This document shows positions 44,486-53,998 of a stretch of DNA of 64,000 nucleotides, piece by piece. Source of the stretch: Alphaproteobacteria bacterium (GTDB taxonomy: Bacteria > Pseudomonadota > Alphaproteobacteria > Caulobacterales > Hyphomonadaceae); the NCBI GenBank assembly GCA_018222605.1, contig JAAEZZ010000004.1, positions 124,001 to 188,000 on the forward strand, in the 5' to 3' direction. Both the position numbers and the translations under genes were made by a program. The first letter of the stretch is position 1, and each line of letters starts with the position of its first letter. The notes beneath the pieces are model-generated. The model worked only from the letters and a program-made list of their open reading frames with translations. It was not told where the DNA came from and did not search any database.

Positions 44486-44631
44486 TTGCGGGCGTCATGA
44501 TCCCATGCGCCGCCACGGTCAAGACAGACACCGGCCTTCTGGTGGAGGCGCACCTGGCCCACACCCCAGACACTGCCGGTAATCAGGCACAGGATCAGTG
44601 CCGCACGAACAGAGGACCAACGACGAACCAT
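44470..44631 (-). CDS. 53-residue small membrane or secreted protein between def and fmt
   Basis: Not in any family I can name with certainty. The ATG is five bases after the def stop, and the TAA lies 16 bases inside fmt. The protein begins basic (MVRRWSSVR), has one hydrophobic helix ([16 protein letters not shown], residues 10-25) and ends in a small Cys pair segment [16 protein letters not shown]. That C-L-D-x-G-G-x-W...C pattern recurs in short bacterial envelope proteins, where the two Cys may form a disulfide outside the membrane. The tight overlaps at both ends and the sensible composition argue for a real gene below the common size cut-off. Confidence 0.65.
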   Translation of the reverse strand: MVRRWSSVRAALILCLITGSVWGVGQVRLHQKAGVCLDRGGAWDHDARKCLTK

Positions 44632-44636
44632 CAGGC

Positions 44637-45167
44637 TCAGGCGGCGTTTTCACGCAGCGCGCGCAGCTTGGCCTTTTTCACCTTGTCCACGGCGCGCTGG
44701 CGCTTCAGGCGGGACAGGTAATCGATGAACAGTGTGCCTTCCAGATGGTCCATTTCGTGCTGAATGCAGACGGCATAGAGGCCTTCTGCCCATTCCTCGA
44801 CCTTGAAGCCATCATAGTCGAGATAGCGGATCAGGCACTTCTCGGGCCGCTCAACCTCGTCGAAAATGTCCGGCACAGAGAGACAGCCCTCTTCATAGGG
44901 CTGGGTTTCTTCAACCGTTTCAACGATTTCCGGGTTCACGAAATAGCGCGGCTGGGGCTCTTCGCCCTCTTTCGCCAGATCCATCACGATCACGCGCAGC
45001 GGCACGCCAACCTGGATCGCAGCCAGGCCAATGCCCGGCGCGTCATACATGGTTTCCAGCATGTCATCCATGAGCGCGCGGATCTCGTCGGTGACGCCGC
45101 CTTCGACGGGCTTCGACACTTCCTTGAGACGCGGGTCCGGAACGGTGAGGATTTCTCTGATAGCCAT
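44637..45167 (-). CDS. def: Peptide deformylase
   Basis: 176 residues from [14 protein letters not shown]; the frame is open 48 bases further up but that part does not fit. The three metal-site motifs are present: [10 protein letters not shown] near residue 45, EEGCLSVPD near 92 and [12 protein letters not shown] near 136. It removes formyl groups from nascent proteins with Fe2+. The C-terminal tail is basic ([18 protein letters not shown]), as in ribosome-binding deformylases. It forms a unit with the small gene and fmt. Confidence 0.95.
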   Translation of the reverse strand: MAIREILTVPDPRLKEVSKPVEGGVTDEIRALMDDMLETMYDAPGIGLAAIQVGVPLRVIVMDLAKEGEEPQPRYFVNPEIVETVEETQPYEEGCLSVPDIFDEVERPEKCLIRYLDYDGFKVEEWAEGLYAVCIQHEMDHLEGTLFIDYLSRLKRQRAVDKVKKAKLRALRENAA

Positions 45168-45211
45168 AAGGGTCAGATATGCATCGCAGGAGCGTTGGTC
45201 AACTCCCTGCC

Positions 45212-46567
45212 TCACTCAACCGGAAGGGTCTTGCCGGACGCGGCAAAGTCCAGTTCGCCAGTGTTTTCAGGAGTGTTTTCGGGCACATTTGCGCGCGCCT
45301 CGATCTGTTTCGGCTCTGCCGGGGCCTTGTTCGGCGGGGCAATCTTCATGTCCTCAAACTTGCGCAGAGTCGGCAGGACCCGCTTGTCGAAAGACCCCAT
45401 CATGGAGTTGTAATGGTCCACCGAGCCATTCAGCGATTTGCCGAGCTTCTCGATATGGCCGAGCATCACCCCCATACGGCTGTACAGGTCTGCGCCCAGT
45501 TCTGCAGCGGCCATGGCGTTTTCGTTCATCTCATGCTGGCGCCAGAGATGCGCCACGGTGCGCGCCAGCGCGATCAGCGTGGTGGGCGTCGTCACGATCA
45601 CCTGGCGGCTCATTGCCTTCTCGATCAGGTCCGGGGAATGCTCCAGCGCGGCGGCAAAGAAATTCTCCCCCGGAATGAACATGGCAATATAGTCAAACCG
45701 CCCGCCGAGATTGGACTGATAGTCCTTTGAGGCGAGCGTGTTCACATGGCGCTGCACGCTGGCAGCGTGTGCCTTCAGATGGCTCGCCCGCTCGGCCGGG
45801 TCTTCGGCATTTACGGCAGACATGTATGAAGCGAGCGAGACCTTGGAATCAACCACGATCTGCCGTCCGCCCGGCAGGTGGATCACGGCGTCCGGGCGTT
45901 GGCGCCCCAGCTCTGTCTGGTCGTGCACCTGTTCGGAAAAGTCGCAATGCGCAGACAGGCCCGCCTGCTCCATCACATTGCGCAGGGTCATCTCACCCCA
46001 GCGGCCACCGCCCTTAGGCGCGGTCAGCGCACTGACCAGCTTGCCCGTCTCGGACGTGTTCAGCTTCAGGCTCTCATGGATCGCCTTCACCTGCTCCTGA
46101 ATGGCGGATTTGTCTTCGGTGCGGACCTTCTCGATCTCGTCGACGCGCTTCTTGAAGGCCTCGAAATTCTCACCAATCGGCTTGATCAGTTCCTTCAGAT
46201 GCCCCTGCGCGCCTTCATTATGGCGTTTGAAGGTCTCATCTGCCAGCTGCAGGAATTGCGCATTGGCCCGCTGCAGCACGCCCTGCGCCATCTCCCCGAA
46301 TTTGCGCTCATCCTCAGCGCTGCGGGCCTTGGCTTCGGCTAGTTGCAGCTCAGCTGTGCGGGCCACTTCTTCCAGCGTGCGGATCCGCTGCTTCGCCTCT
46401 TCCAGATCGTCGCTGGTGCGCTCATAGTCCAGCCGGTAGCGCTCTGCCTTGGCGCCGCTCTGACCGGACAGCCACCAGGCCGCCCCGGCAAGGGCGAGCA
46501 CGAGCAGAAATAAGACAAGGTGCACAGCATCAAAGCCCGCACCGCCAATAATGATGATCGGATCCAT
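45212..46567 (-). CDS. rmuC: DNA recombination protein RmuC
   Basis: 451 residues. An N-terminal membrane helix (about 12-33) is followed by a long coiled coil (about 40-180) and the RmuC nuclease-like domain, with [19 protein letters not shown] near residue 185 and [16 protein letters not shown] near 225. RmuC limits inversions at repeats in E. coli. The gene is 44 bases upstream of def, the usual alphaproteobacterial order. The C-terminal 50 residues are Pro/Glu/Ala-rich and poorly conserved. Confidence 0.93.
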   Translation of the reverse strand: MDPIIIIGGAGFDAVHLVLFLLVLALAGAAWWLSGQSGAKAERYRLDYERTSDDLEEAKQRIRTLEEVARTAELQLAEAKARSAEDERKFGEMAQGVLQRANAQFLQLADETFKRHNEGAQGHLKELIKPIGENFEAFKKRVDEIEKVRTEDKSAIQEQVKAIHESLKLNTSETGKLVSALTAPKGGGRWGEMTLRNVMEQAGLSAHCDFSEQVHDQTELGRQRPDAVIHLPGGRQIVVDSKVSLASYMSAVNAEDPAERASHLKAHAASVQRHVNTLASKDYQSNLGGRFDYIAMFIPGENFFAAALEHSPDLIEKAMSRQVIVTTPTTLIALARTVAHLWRQHEMNENAMAAAELGADLYSRMGVMLGHIEKLGKSLNGSVDHYNSMMGSFDKRVLPTLRKFEDMKIAPPNKAPAEPKQIEARANVPENTPENTGELDFAASGKTLPVE

Positions 46568-46699
46568 GGATGCATCCTTGCACGATTCTCGTCAGAACAT
46601 ATAAGGAACAATCAGCACTGTCCATGCAGGATCCGCGCAGCGCTTGACTTCGCGGCGGCAATCGCGCCCTGTCGCAAGGGGCTTCTGGGGGAATGATCC

Positions 46700-47326
46700 A
46701 TGGCGCGCTTTGGCGGACTTGTTCTGACGGCACTGACGCTGTGCCTGCTGCTGGCAGGCTGTGCCTCCTCCCCTGACGGGACGGACAAGGCCGCGCTGCC
46801 CCCGCCACCGGGCGGCAATGTGCTGTATCTGCCGCCCCTTGCCGAGATCACACTGGTTACCGCTTCCGGCCTGCGCGAGCCCCGTGAGGACTGGTCGAAG
46901 GCCGCCGCGATTAACCTTGCAGATGCCCTGCAGGACACGGCCGGAGAGGCCTGGACGGAGTTTTCAGAGGCTGGCACGGCAGAAGCCGAAAGGCTGGCTG
47001 CATCCCCCGAAACCTCACAGCAGATTTCACCGGAGATCACCGGACAGCCGGGCCTCCCGAGCGATCTGGTGGGTCTGATTGTGGTGAAGACGGATGTGGA
47101 AAGCTCTGCCAGCCGGCTGGTTCAGGGGGGGCTGGGCGTGCTGTTTGGCGGTGTCCCCGGCCCGGATGGCGTGGAGCAGACGGCCCGCCTGACCCTGTAT
47201 GACCGCGCCACCGGAGAGCCCGTCTGGACATATGAAGTCACTGGGCTGGACCCGCGCGACACCAAGGCTGCAAAGCGCCTGATTTTTGCGCTTCTGGCCC
47301 CGCTTCAGCAGGATACAGAAACCTGA
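46700..47326 (+). CDS. Hypothetical lipoprotein
   Basis: Not recognised. 208 residues with a clear lipoprotein signal (LCLLLAGC; Cys21). A Pro/Gly-rich linker follows (LPPPPGGNVLYLPP). The middle is helical and polar; the last 80 residues look like a small beta domain (LVGLIVVKTDVESS, ARLTLYDRATGEPVWTYEV). A GGGGGA site lies seven bases before the ATG. It diverges from rmuC and precedes the glycosyltransferase by 101 bases. Confidence 0.75.
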   Translation: MARFGGLVLTALTLCLLLAGCASSPDGTDKAALPPPPGGNVLYLPPLAEITLVTASGLREPREDWSKAAAINLADALQDTAGEAWTEFSEAGTAEAERLAASPETSQQISPEITGQPGLPSDLVGLIVVKTDVESSASRLVQGGLGVLFGGVPGPDGVEQTARLTLYDRATGEPVWTYEVTGLDPRDTKAAKRLIFALLAPLQQDTET

Positions 47327-47427
47327 CACTGTCGCTGCCCTGCGGAATCGCGCATGCATGGCATGAGGTTTGCTAACCGTTCTGCATGATGCCTGCAGTC
47401 CAGACTCCCCCGCGCGAGGTTGCCAAA

Positions 47428-48318
47428 GTGACGATCGATATCTGCGTATGCACCTATCGCCGCCCCTCGATTGAGGCGACGCTGCGGTCTCTGGACGCGC
47501 AAAAGCTGCCGACCGGGATCACTGCCCGCGCCATTGTGATCGACAATGACGAGACGCCCTCTGCCAGAGAGCTGGTTGAGCGCGTGGCGGATACGCTCTC
47601 CATGCCGGTCACCTATGTTCACGCGCCGGCCAACAATATCTCCATCGCCCGCAATGCCGGGCTGGAAACGGCCAAGGCAGAATGGATCGCCTTCATCGAT
47701 GATGATGAAGAGGCAGAGCCGGACTGGCTCGCCAGCCTGCTGCAGACCGCCCGCCTGAACAAGCTGGACGCGGTGTTCGGCCCGGCAATTGCGCTTTACC
47801 CCGAAGACGCTCCAGGCTGGATGCGCAAACAGGACTACCATTCGAACATACCGCAGCGGCGCGGCGGCGTGGTCCAAACCGGCCACACCTGCAACGCCCT
47901 GTTGCGCGCCAGCTCACCGCTTGTTCGGGGCCAGCGTTTCCTGCTGGAAAAGGGCAAGACCGGCGGGGAGGATACCGAATTCTTCTTCCGTCTGTGGTTC
48001 AACGGGGCCCGACTAGGCATTACAGAAGCGGCGGTCGTCCACGAAAAGGTGGACCCGAAGCGCATGAATCTGAAATGGATCAGCAACCGGAAATTCCGTT
48101 CCGGGATGAGCTATGGCTATCACTCTCTGACCACGCGAAATAGCGTGACGCTGACGCTGGCGGCCCTTGGCGCGATCGCTAAAATTGGCCTCTGCTACAT
48201 CATGGTCGGCCTGTTCATCTGGTCAGAGGAAAAGCGCAATTTCTGGCTGATGCGTGCGATGTTCCATCGCGGCGTGCTGGCGTCCACGTCCAGCAAGGCA
48301 GAGCCAGAACTGTACTGA
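47428..48318 (+). CDS. Glycosyltransferase family 2 protein
   Basis: 296 residues from a GTG with GAGG eight bases upstream; an ATG at 47386 would add 14 residues ahead of the fold. The GT-A domain starts TIDICVCTYRRPSIEATL and has the metal and nucleotide-sugar motif FIDDDEEAEPDW near residue 90, plus GGEDTEFFFRLW near 178 (the ED of the catalytic base region). A C-terminal hydrophobic helix (about 245-270) may bind the membrane. It resembles ExoM-like exopolysaccharide transferases. It stands alone, so the glycan is unknown. Confidence 0.88.
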   Translation: MTIDICVCTYRRPSIEATLRSLDAQKLPTGITARAIVIDNDETPSARELVERVADTLSMPVTYVHAPANNISIARNAGLETAKAEWIAFIDDDEEAEPDWLASLLQTARLNKLDAVFGPAIALYPEDAPGWMRKQDYHSNIPQRRGGVVQTGHTCNALLRASSPLVRGQRFLLEKGKTGGEDTEFFFRLWFNGARLGITEAAVVHEKVDPKRMNLKWISNRKFRSGMSYGYHSLTTRNSVTLTLAALGAIAKIGLCYIMVGLFIWSEEKRNFWLMRAMFHRGVLASTSSKAEPELY

Positions 48319-48328
48319 CGCCGCCTGC

Positions 48329-48655
48329 CTAGAACGGCATTTTGAAGCCGGGCAGCATGCCGCCGCCCAGGCCTTGGGTCGCTTCCTTCATGGCCTTTTC
48401 CATGGCCTCATCCAGACGCTTGCGGGCATCGGAATGGGCGGCCTTTATCAGGTCTTCCAGAATCTCGGCCTCATCATTCATCAGGGTGGGGTCAATCCGC
48501 ACAGACACAAGGTCGCCCTTGCCTTTCAGCGTCACGCTGACCAGGCCCGCCCCGGCCACACCTTCGGCCTCCGTGGCTTCGATCTTTTCCTGCGCTTCCT
48601 GCATCTTGGCCTGCATCTGCTGGGCCTGTTGCATGATCTTGCCGAGGTCTTTCAT
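48329..48655 (-). CDS. ybaB: YbaB/EbfC nucleoid-associated protein
   Basis: 108 residues. It starts MKDLGKIMQQAQQMQAKMQE and has the family core VSVTLKGKGDLVSVRIDPTLM near residue 40. It is a dimeric DNA-binding protein. The gene lies 16 bases behind dnaX, as usual. The recR gene, which normally follows, is absent; a convergent glycosyltransferase gene ends ten bases away. Confidence 0.94.
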   Translation of the reverse strand: MKDLGKIMQQAQQMQAKMQEAQEKIEATEAEGVAGAGLVSVTLKGKGDLVSVRIDPTLMNDEAEILEDLIKAAHSDARKRLDEAMEKAMKEATQGLGGGMLPGFKMPF

Positions 48656-48671
48656 GGGAAGCGGGCCTCCT

Positions 48672-50366
48672 TCAGGCCGTACGTCTGGAGTTCAGGTCTA
48701 TGACATTATCGCCTGCCGCGCCATCCTGTTCGGGCGCAGGCTCTATCACATCGACAATGGTAATGCCGGGAATACTCTTCAAGGCATCCGCCACAGCGGG
48801 ATGCTCTGCCGCAGCGGCAAATTTCTCTTCGCGGGTGCGTATTTCTGTCTGCCGGATCGTCTCAGCGCCGGTCTGGATCTGTTCAACCACCCAGTCTTCG
48901 CCAGATTCCCGTTCCAGAAAGGCCTTGAGGCGCGCCAGCACATCATCGGGCGCAGCATCTTCCAGCTGGCACGAGAAATAGCCATAGCGCACAGGGCCCG
49001 GCCGCACATACCGCTCCAGCTCCACCTGCAAATTCACTTCGCGCAGCTCGCCCAGATAGGCCACAATTTCGGCAAAGCTTTCCAGCCCGCCGGCGGGAGA
49101 CGGGGCCAGTCCGTGTTGTTCAGGCTTTCCCGGCGAGGAGCCCTTCTCGGCAATCATCCGCGCGGCTTCTTCCGGTGACGGAAGGTTTGCCGCTGCTGCC
49201 AGACGCAGGATGATCATGTTCAGGGCCGTCGCCGTGTCTGGCGCGGTCTGAAGATCATTGAAGCCCGACAGCAGGATCTGCCAGTAACGCGCGGCCTGCG
49301 CCGCCGTCAGCTTCTGCGCCATAGCCAGCGTGCGCTCGGTCCACTCGGCAGGGCCGGCAGACTGGAAGTCCCCGCCAGAGGCCTGCGCAACGGACACATC
49401 GGCGCAGACATCCATCAGATCCTTCAGGATGACTGCGGGGTCAGCGCCCGCATGCACCTGATCCTTCACTTCGGCCAGCGCGTCTGCGGCCTTGCCGGAA
49501 ATGGCCTGCTCGAACGCATCCAGCAGACGCGCCCGGTCACCCAGGCCCAGCATGTCCCGCACGGCCGCGCCGGTGACTTCTTCACCATCCATGGTCTGCA
49601 CGATGGCCTGATCGAGGATGGAGAGCCCATCGCGGACAGAGCCCTCGGCAGCGCGGGCGATCAAGGCGAGCCCCTCTTCCGAGACCTGCGCGCCTTCATT
49701 CTTCGCCACGCGGCCAAGGTGCTTCGCCAGCTCCACCGCATCCAGACGCTTCAGGTCAAAGCGCTGACAGCGCGACAGCACCGTAATCGGCACTTTGCGG
49801 ATTTCGGTTGTCGCGAAAATGAACTTCACATGCGGGGGCGGCTCTTCCAGCGTCTTAAGCAGCGCGTTGAACGCCGCTGTGGACAGCATGTGCACCTCAT
49901 CGATGATGTAGACCTTGTGGCGGGCCGAGACCGGCGCATAGCGGGCCCCGTCCAGCAGGTCTCGCATATCGGCGACGCCGGTACGACTGGCAGCGTCCAG
50001 CTCCAGCACATCCGGGTGGCGGCTCGCCATGATGGCATCGCAATGCTCGCCCTTCGGGTCGAGGCGGATCGACGGGCCGTCATGATCGTCTGACTGATAG
50101 TTTAGCGCGCGGGCCAGCAGGCGCGCCGTGGTCGTCTTGCCCACCCCGCGCACACCGGTCAGCATGAAGGCATGGGCCACCCGGCCTGTCTCGAACGCAT
50201 TGGAAAGCGTGCGGACCATGGCCTCCTGGCCGATCAGATCCTCGAAGCGGCGCGGGCGATATTTGCGCGCAAGCACCTGATAGGCAGCCGATTTCGGCGC
50301 CTCATCCTCCCCGAACATCGAGAAGGTCTGGTCGTCGCGTTCTTCGGGGAGTTCGGAATCGCTCAT
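48672..50366 (-). CDS. dnaX: DNA polymerase III subunit gamma/tau
   Basis: 564 residues. The AAA+ Walker A is TGVRGVGKTTTARLLA near residue 50, the DEVH box IIDEVHMLS near 135 and sensor 1 FIFATTEIRKVPITVLSRCQ near 168. The zinc module is reduced: only one Cys (GEHC) is seen before AIMASRHPDVLELDAAS, as in other Alphaproteobacteria. The C-terminal half is the tau-specific part. It is the clamp loader ATPase. I looked upstream for the SRP RNA gene that often sits there and did not find it. Confidence 0.94.
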   Translation of the reverse strand: MSDSELPEERDDQTFSMFGEDEAPKSAAYQVLARKYRPRRFEDLIGQEAMVRTLSNAFETGRVAHAFMLTGVRGVGKTTTARLLARALNYQSDDHDGPSIRLDPKGEHCDAIMASRHPDVLELDAASRTGVADMRDLLDGARYAPVSARHKVYIIDEVHMLSTAAFNALLKTLEEPPPHVKFIFATTEIRKVPITVLSRCQRFDLKRLDAVELAKHLGRVAKNEGAQVSEEGLALIARAAEGSVRDGLSILDQAIVQTMDGEEVTGAAVRDMLGLGDRARLLDAFEQAISGKAADALAEVKDQVHAGADPAVILKDLMDVCADVSVAQASGGDFQSAGPAEWTERTLAMAQKLTAAQAARYWQILLSGFNDLQTAPDTATALNMIILRLAAAANLPSPEEAARMIAEKGSSPGKPEQHGLAPSPAGGLESFAEIVAYLGELREVNLQVELERYVRPGPVRYGYFSCQLEDAAPDDVLARLKAFLERESGEDWVVEQIQTGAETIRQTEIRTREEKFAAAAEHPAVADALKSIPGITIVDVIEPAPEQDGAAGDNVIDLNSRRTA

Positions 50367-50452
50367 TGGGCCGGACTTTAACGACTCTAAGGCCTCGGCG
50401 GCAATGGGGCGGGTGTCGAATCTGGGGGGATCTCCCCCGCCCTGCCAGCCGG

Positions 50453-51229
50453 TTAGTCGATCAGGCGGGCGCGCAGTTTTTCCTGCAGCGCCTCATCCAC
50501 GCCCAGCACGTCTGCCAGATAGGCATCAATGCTGCCATGGCGGTCCTGGATCACATTGAACGCGGTATCGAGATAGCGCAGGCGCACGCCCAGGAAGGGG
50601 CGGAAGACTTCCGGCTCATAGACCTTGCCAACCTGCTCATTGAAGTGCGCAGCAGCCAGCGGCAGGAACTCGTCAATGTTCACGGCCGTATTGGTCAGTT
50701 CGTAATCAGCGCGCAGGTCTGATTCCTCAACCCCCAGCACATGATGGGTCAGCGCGCAGAGAATGCCTGTCCGGTCCTTGCCGGCGGCGCAATTGACGAG
50801 ACCGGCAGCCTGCCCGTCCAGGGAGGCCAGGTGCTGGAACCAGCCAGTGAACAGCTCGGCATGATGCGGCTTGAACGGCGCGGCGGCGTAATAGTCATTC
50901 ATCCAGTCATCGGCCTGTTGGGCATCTGCCTCAACCCGCTTCAGGAATTGTGCATGGGGCGCTTCATGTTCACGCCCGCCATCATGGGTCAGCGTGTTCG
51001 GGGCGGACCAGCGGGCAACATTGCGCTCGCGCTCGTCCGGACGGCGCAGATCGGCCTGCAACTGGATGCCCAGCGCCTGCAGCGCCTCAAGATCCTGCTC
51101 CGTCGCCTCGGCATAGTGGCCGGAGCGGAACAGACGCCCGCGCTTCACCTGGCCGCCATGTCTGGAGGCATAGCCCCCGAAATCCCGGAAGTTCCGGACA
51201 CCCTCAAGCACATAAATACGATCTGTCAT
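50453..51229 (-). CDS. Tyrosine-protein phosphatase (dual-specificity-like)
   Basis: 258 residues from the Met of MTDRIYVLEGVRNFRDFGG. It belongs to the group whose N terminus has N-x-R-D-x-G-G, followed by RLFRSGHY and the P-loop NCAAGKDRTG near residue 155 (C-x5-R). This fits the bacterial PtpB-like, lipid or protein phosphatases. The sense of action in this organism is unknown. It lies 86 bases upstream of dnaX on the same strand; the gap holds only a GC-rich palindrome (GGGGG..CCCCC) without a U tract. Confidence 0.88.
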   Translation of the reverse strand: MTDRIYVLEGVRNFRDFGGYASRHGGQVKRGRLFRSGHYAEATEQDLEALQALGIQLQADLRRPDERERNVARWSAPNTLTHDGGREHEAPHAQFLKRVEADAQQADDWMNDYYAAAPFKPHHAELFTGWFQHLASLDGQAAGLVNCAAGKDRTGILCALTHHVLGVEESDLRADYELTNTAVNIDEFLPLAAAHFNEQVGKVYEPEVFRPFLGVRLRYLDTAFNVIQDRHGSIDAYLADVLGVDEALQEKLRARLID

Positions 51230-51413
51230 GATCCGCGACCTAGCGCGCACCGCGCCCGGCGTCCAGATAGCCGTAAGGGAAGATTTTATGACGCCGCCCT
51301 GTTGAAAGAGCGGAACTTTCGACAGCGCAGGGAGTTGTCACCACACTTCCCCTCAAACGGGGAGACCCGCCTGCCATTTGGCCATGACGGGTACAAATTT
51401 GGAGATTCAACAG

Positions 51414-51974
51414 ATGATGAAATTTCGTTCTGCCCTTCTCGCCGCCGTTCTGGCTGTTGGCGCCCCTGCCCTGACCACGGCATGCACAAGCCTTCCGGAT
51501 GAGGTTGACCGCGCCGAGATCGACGCAAGCAGCCGCGCCGCGCTGAACAAGCTGATCAATGATAATGCGACCGCAAAGGCCATCTACAACCAGTCCGAAG
51601 CCGTTCTGGTGTTCCCGTCCATGGTGAAAGCCGGCCTTGGTATTGGCGGCGCCTATGGGGAAGGTGAACTGATCCAGAATGGTGCGACGGTTGACTATTA
51701 TAACTCCATGACCGGTTCGTGGGGCCTGCAGGCTGGCGCACAGGAATATGGCTATGCCGTCTTCCTGATGAATGATGACGCTGTGGAATACTTGTCGGAG
51801 TCCGATGGCTGGGAAATCGGTGTCGGCCCAACGGTTGTGCTGGTGAATGCCGGTGTTGCGGAGAACCTCTCTACTTCGACGCTGAAGGAAGACGCCTATG
51901 CCTTCGTCTTCAATCAGAAAGGCCTGATGGCCGGTCTCAGCATTGAAGGTACGAAAATCACCAAGCTTCAGTAA
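51414..51974 (+). CDS. SYLF (Ysc84) domain lipoprotein
   Basis: 186 residues from the first of two ATGs, with GGAG nine bases upstream. The signal ends in LTTAC, a lipobox, so the protein is probably anchored. The SYLF/Ysc84 lipid-binding domain covers about 50-185: AVLVFPSMVKAGLGIGG near 66, SWGLQAGAQEYGYAVFLMN near 100 and FNQKGLMAGLSIEG at the end. The family binds phosphoinositides in eukaryotes; in bacteria its role is unclear. A very strong terminator follows. Confidence 0.9.
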   Translation: MMKFRSALLAAVLAVGAPALTTACTSLPDEVDRAEIDASSRAALNKLINDNATAKAIYNQSEAVLVFPSMVKAGLGIGGAYGEGELIQNGATVDYYNSMTGSWGLQAGAQEYGYAVFLMNDDAVEYLSESDGWEIGVGPTVVLVNAGVAENLSTSTLKEDAYAFVFNQKGLMAGLSIEGTKITKLQ

Positions 51975-52002
51975 ACTAAAGGCTCAGGTGAGCTAAGGTG
52001 GA

Positions 52003-52040
52003 GGCGTAGGGCTCTCGGTCATCGAGCCCTGCGCCTTTTT
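52003..52040 (+). terminator. Terminator after the SYLF gene
   Basis: Twelve-base stem GGCGTAGGGCTC with GAGCCCTGCGCC (one G-T pair) and loop TCGGTCAT-like, followed by TTTTT. Confidence 0.9.
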
Positions 52041-52051
52041 CTTGTGTGGGA

Positions 52052-52540
52052 CTAAAGAATGACCCGCTCGCGATAGCTGATGCCGGGGCCGTAGCTTTCA
52101 AGGCCTGTACACGGGCGGGACTCAAAGCCCTGGCGGGACCAGTAAGTCTCCGTTCCCGGAAGGGCGACGAGGGAGATCACCGGCAAGCCGACCTGACGCG
52201 CCACCTGTTCAACCGCCTGAACGGCGAGCAAACTGGCCCCCTTGCCGCGCGCAGCCGGAAGCAGGGCAATATCATGCAGATAGAGACAGTCCGCCCCCTG
52301 CGGCAGGGCTGTCAGCTCCGTATCGAGAGGAACAGGTTGCCCGCACCGCCAAGGATGGCTGATCAGATAGCCGACAACCTGCTTCCCCATCCGACAGACG
52401 AAGCAGCCCGGCGCGAACAGGGAGAGCCGGTTGGCAAACACGGCATCGGATTCCGGATAACCGGCATGCACCTCTGCCGCGATACGGGAGATGTCAGGCA
52501 GGTGTTCTAGGCCTGCCTGCATCCAGACTGTCATTATCAT
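52052..52540 (-). CDS. GNAT family N-acetyltransferase
   Basis: 162 residues. The acetyl-CoA motif is ALLPAARGKGASLLAVQAVEQ near residue 92 (R-G-K-G-x-S/A form), followed by ISLVALPGTETYWSRQGFES. The N terminus fits the fold from residue 8 on. It lies six bases after the amn stop, so it is probably co-transcribed with AMP nucleosidase; the acceptor is unknown. Confidence 0.85.
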   Translation of the reverse strand: MIMTVWMQAGLEHLPDISRIAAEVHAGYPESDAVFANRLSLFAPGCFVCRMGKQVVGYLISHPWRCGQPVPLDTELTALPQGADCLYLHDIALLPAARGKGASLLAVQAVEQVARQVGLPVISLVALPGTETYWSRQGFESRPCTGLESYGPGISYRERVIL

Positions 52541-52546
52541 ACGTGC

Positions 52547-53998
52547 CTACCGGAAAGGCGGCTCATCAAAGGCGCGCAGTTTGCGGCTGTGCAGCTTGGC
52601 GCCCTTGTCGGCAGCGAGGCGCTCCAGCGTTTCGATCCCGATACGGATATGTTCGCTGATCGCGCGTTCATAAAAGCGGTTCGCCGCGCCGGGCAGTTTG
52701 ATCTCGCCATGCAGGGGCTTGTCTGACACACACAGCAGCACGCCATAAGGCACCCGCAGACGGAAGCCATTGGCGGCAATCGTCGCGCTTTCCATATCGA
52801 TGGCAATGGCACGGGATTTGTTGAACCGGCGGGACGTGGCCGAGAAGCGTAACTCCCAGTTCCGGTCATCCGTGGTGACAACCGTTCCTGTCCGTAGACG
52901 GCGCTTCAGCTGTTTCTCTGTCTCGCCTGTCACGGCAGCGGCCGCTTCCTGCAGGGCCACTTGAACTTCGGCAATCGGCGGTACAGGAATTTCCGGCGGC
53001 AGGACGGAGTCCAGCACATGATCTTCCCGTAGATAGGCGTGGGCCAGAACATAATCCCCGATCGCCTGGCTGTGACGCAGGCCGCCACAATGGCCAACCA
53101 TCAGCCAGACCTGAGGCCGCAGAACGGCCAGATGGTCTGTAATTGTCTTCGCATTGGACGGGCCGACACCGATATTCACCAGCGTGATACCCGCACCGTT
53201 CGGGGCGCGCAAATGGTAGGCCGGCATCTGGAACCGGCGCCAAGGGGACGCATCAATCTCGGCGCGAGTCGTCTCGGTCGGCTCGGAAACTTCCAACCCG
53301 CCAGGCACAGACAGAGACGTGTAGTGATTATCCTTCACCAGTTGGTCCAGCGCCCAGTCACAGAACGCATCAACATAGCGGTGATAGTTCGTGAACAGCA
53401 CATAATGCTGGAAATGCTCCACCGGCGTGCCGCAATAATGCTGCAGACGCTTCAGCGAGAGGTCCACACGCTGGGCATCGAACAGGGCCAGGGGATGGGT
53501 CTCATAAGGCTCATACAATTCGCCATCGGCCACTTCATCGCCAATGTCAGCCAGGTTCGGGCTGGGGAAGTGTCGAGCCAGTTCTGCCGGGGAAATTTCC
53601 TCCAGACCGTTGGCCAGCCCCTGCTCCCAGACATAGGCGTAGGGGATTTCGGAGTCGGATTTCTCGACATGAATCTCGACCTCATAATCCCGCATCAGCA
53701 GGGTCAGCTGCTCGCTGAGATAGTCCCGGAAAAAATCCGGCCGCGTAATGGTGGAGATATAGGTGCCGGCTTCAGACATCTTGCCGAAGGCGCGCGAAAT
53801 GGGCGGCGGCGGGCCATCCGGATTGTAGATGAGACGGATCTGCGGATAGCAGAAAGCCCCGGACTTGCGCAGCGCAGGGTCAGGCGGCGTGCCTTCGCGC
53901 AGGAATGTGTTCAGGGCGGCGGAAAGGGCCGTTACGGCCTCGGTATAGAGCGCTTCCAGCGCGTCTATAACGTGTTCGGGTGTAGTGAGTTTCGACAT
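52547..53998 (-). CDS. amn: AMP nucleosidase
   Basis: 483 residues, the length of E. coli Amn. The N-terminal domain holds SRAFGKMSEAGTYISTITRP near residue 68. The C-terminal nucleoside phosphorylase-like domain includes ITLVNIGVGPSNAKTITDHL near 270, WLMVGHCGGLRHSQAIGDYV near 295 and the IDMESATIAANGFRL active-site region near 400. It splits AMP into adenine and ribose-5-phosphate and buffers the nucleotide pool. Confidence 0.94.
   Translation of the reverse strand: MSKLTTPEHVIDALEALYTEAVTALSAALNTFLREGTPPDPALRKSGAFCYPQIRLIYNPDGPPPPISRAFGKMSEAGTYISTITRPDFFRDYLSEQLTLLMRDYEVEIHVEKSDSEIPYAYVWEQGLANGLEEISPAELARHFPSPNLADIGDEVADGELYEPYETHPLALFDAQRVDLSLKRLQHYCGTPVEHFQHYVLFTNYHRYVDAFCDWALDQLVKDNHYTSLSVPGGLEVSEPTETTRAEIDASPWRRFQMPAYHLRAPNGAGITLVNIGVGPSNAKTITDHLAVLRPQVWLMVGHCGGLRHSQAIGDYVLAHAYLREDHVLDSVLPPEIPVPPIAEVQVALQEAAAAVTGETEKQLKRRLRTGTVVTTDDRNWELRFSATSRRFNKSRAIAIDMESATIAANGFRLRVPYGVLLCVSDKPLHGEIKLPGAANRFYERAISEHIRIGIETLERLAADKGAKLHSRKLRAFDEPPFR

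Noticed and set aside
50367-50452. Possible SRP RNA gene upstream of dnaX
   Set aside because: The conserved core around GGAAGGAAGCAGCC is not present; only a GC palindrome without a U tract is seen.
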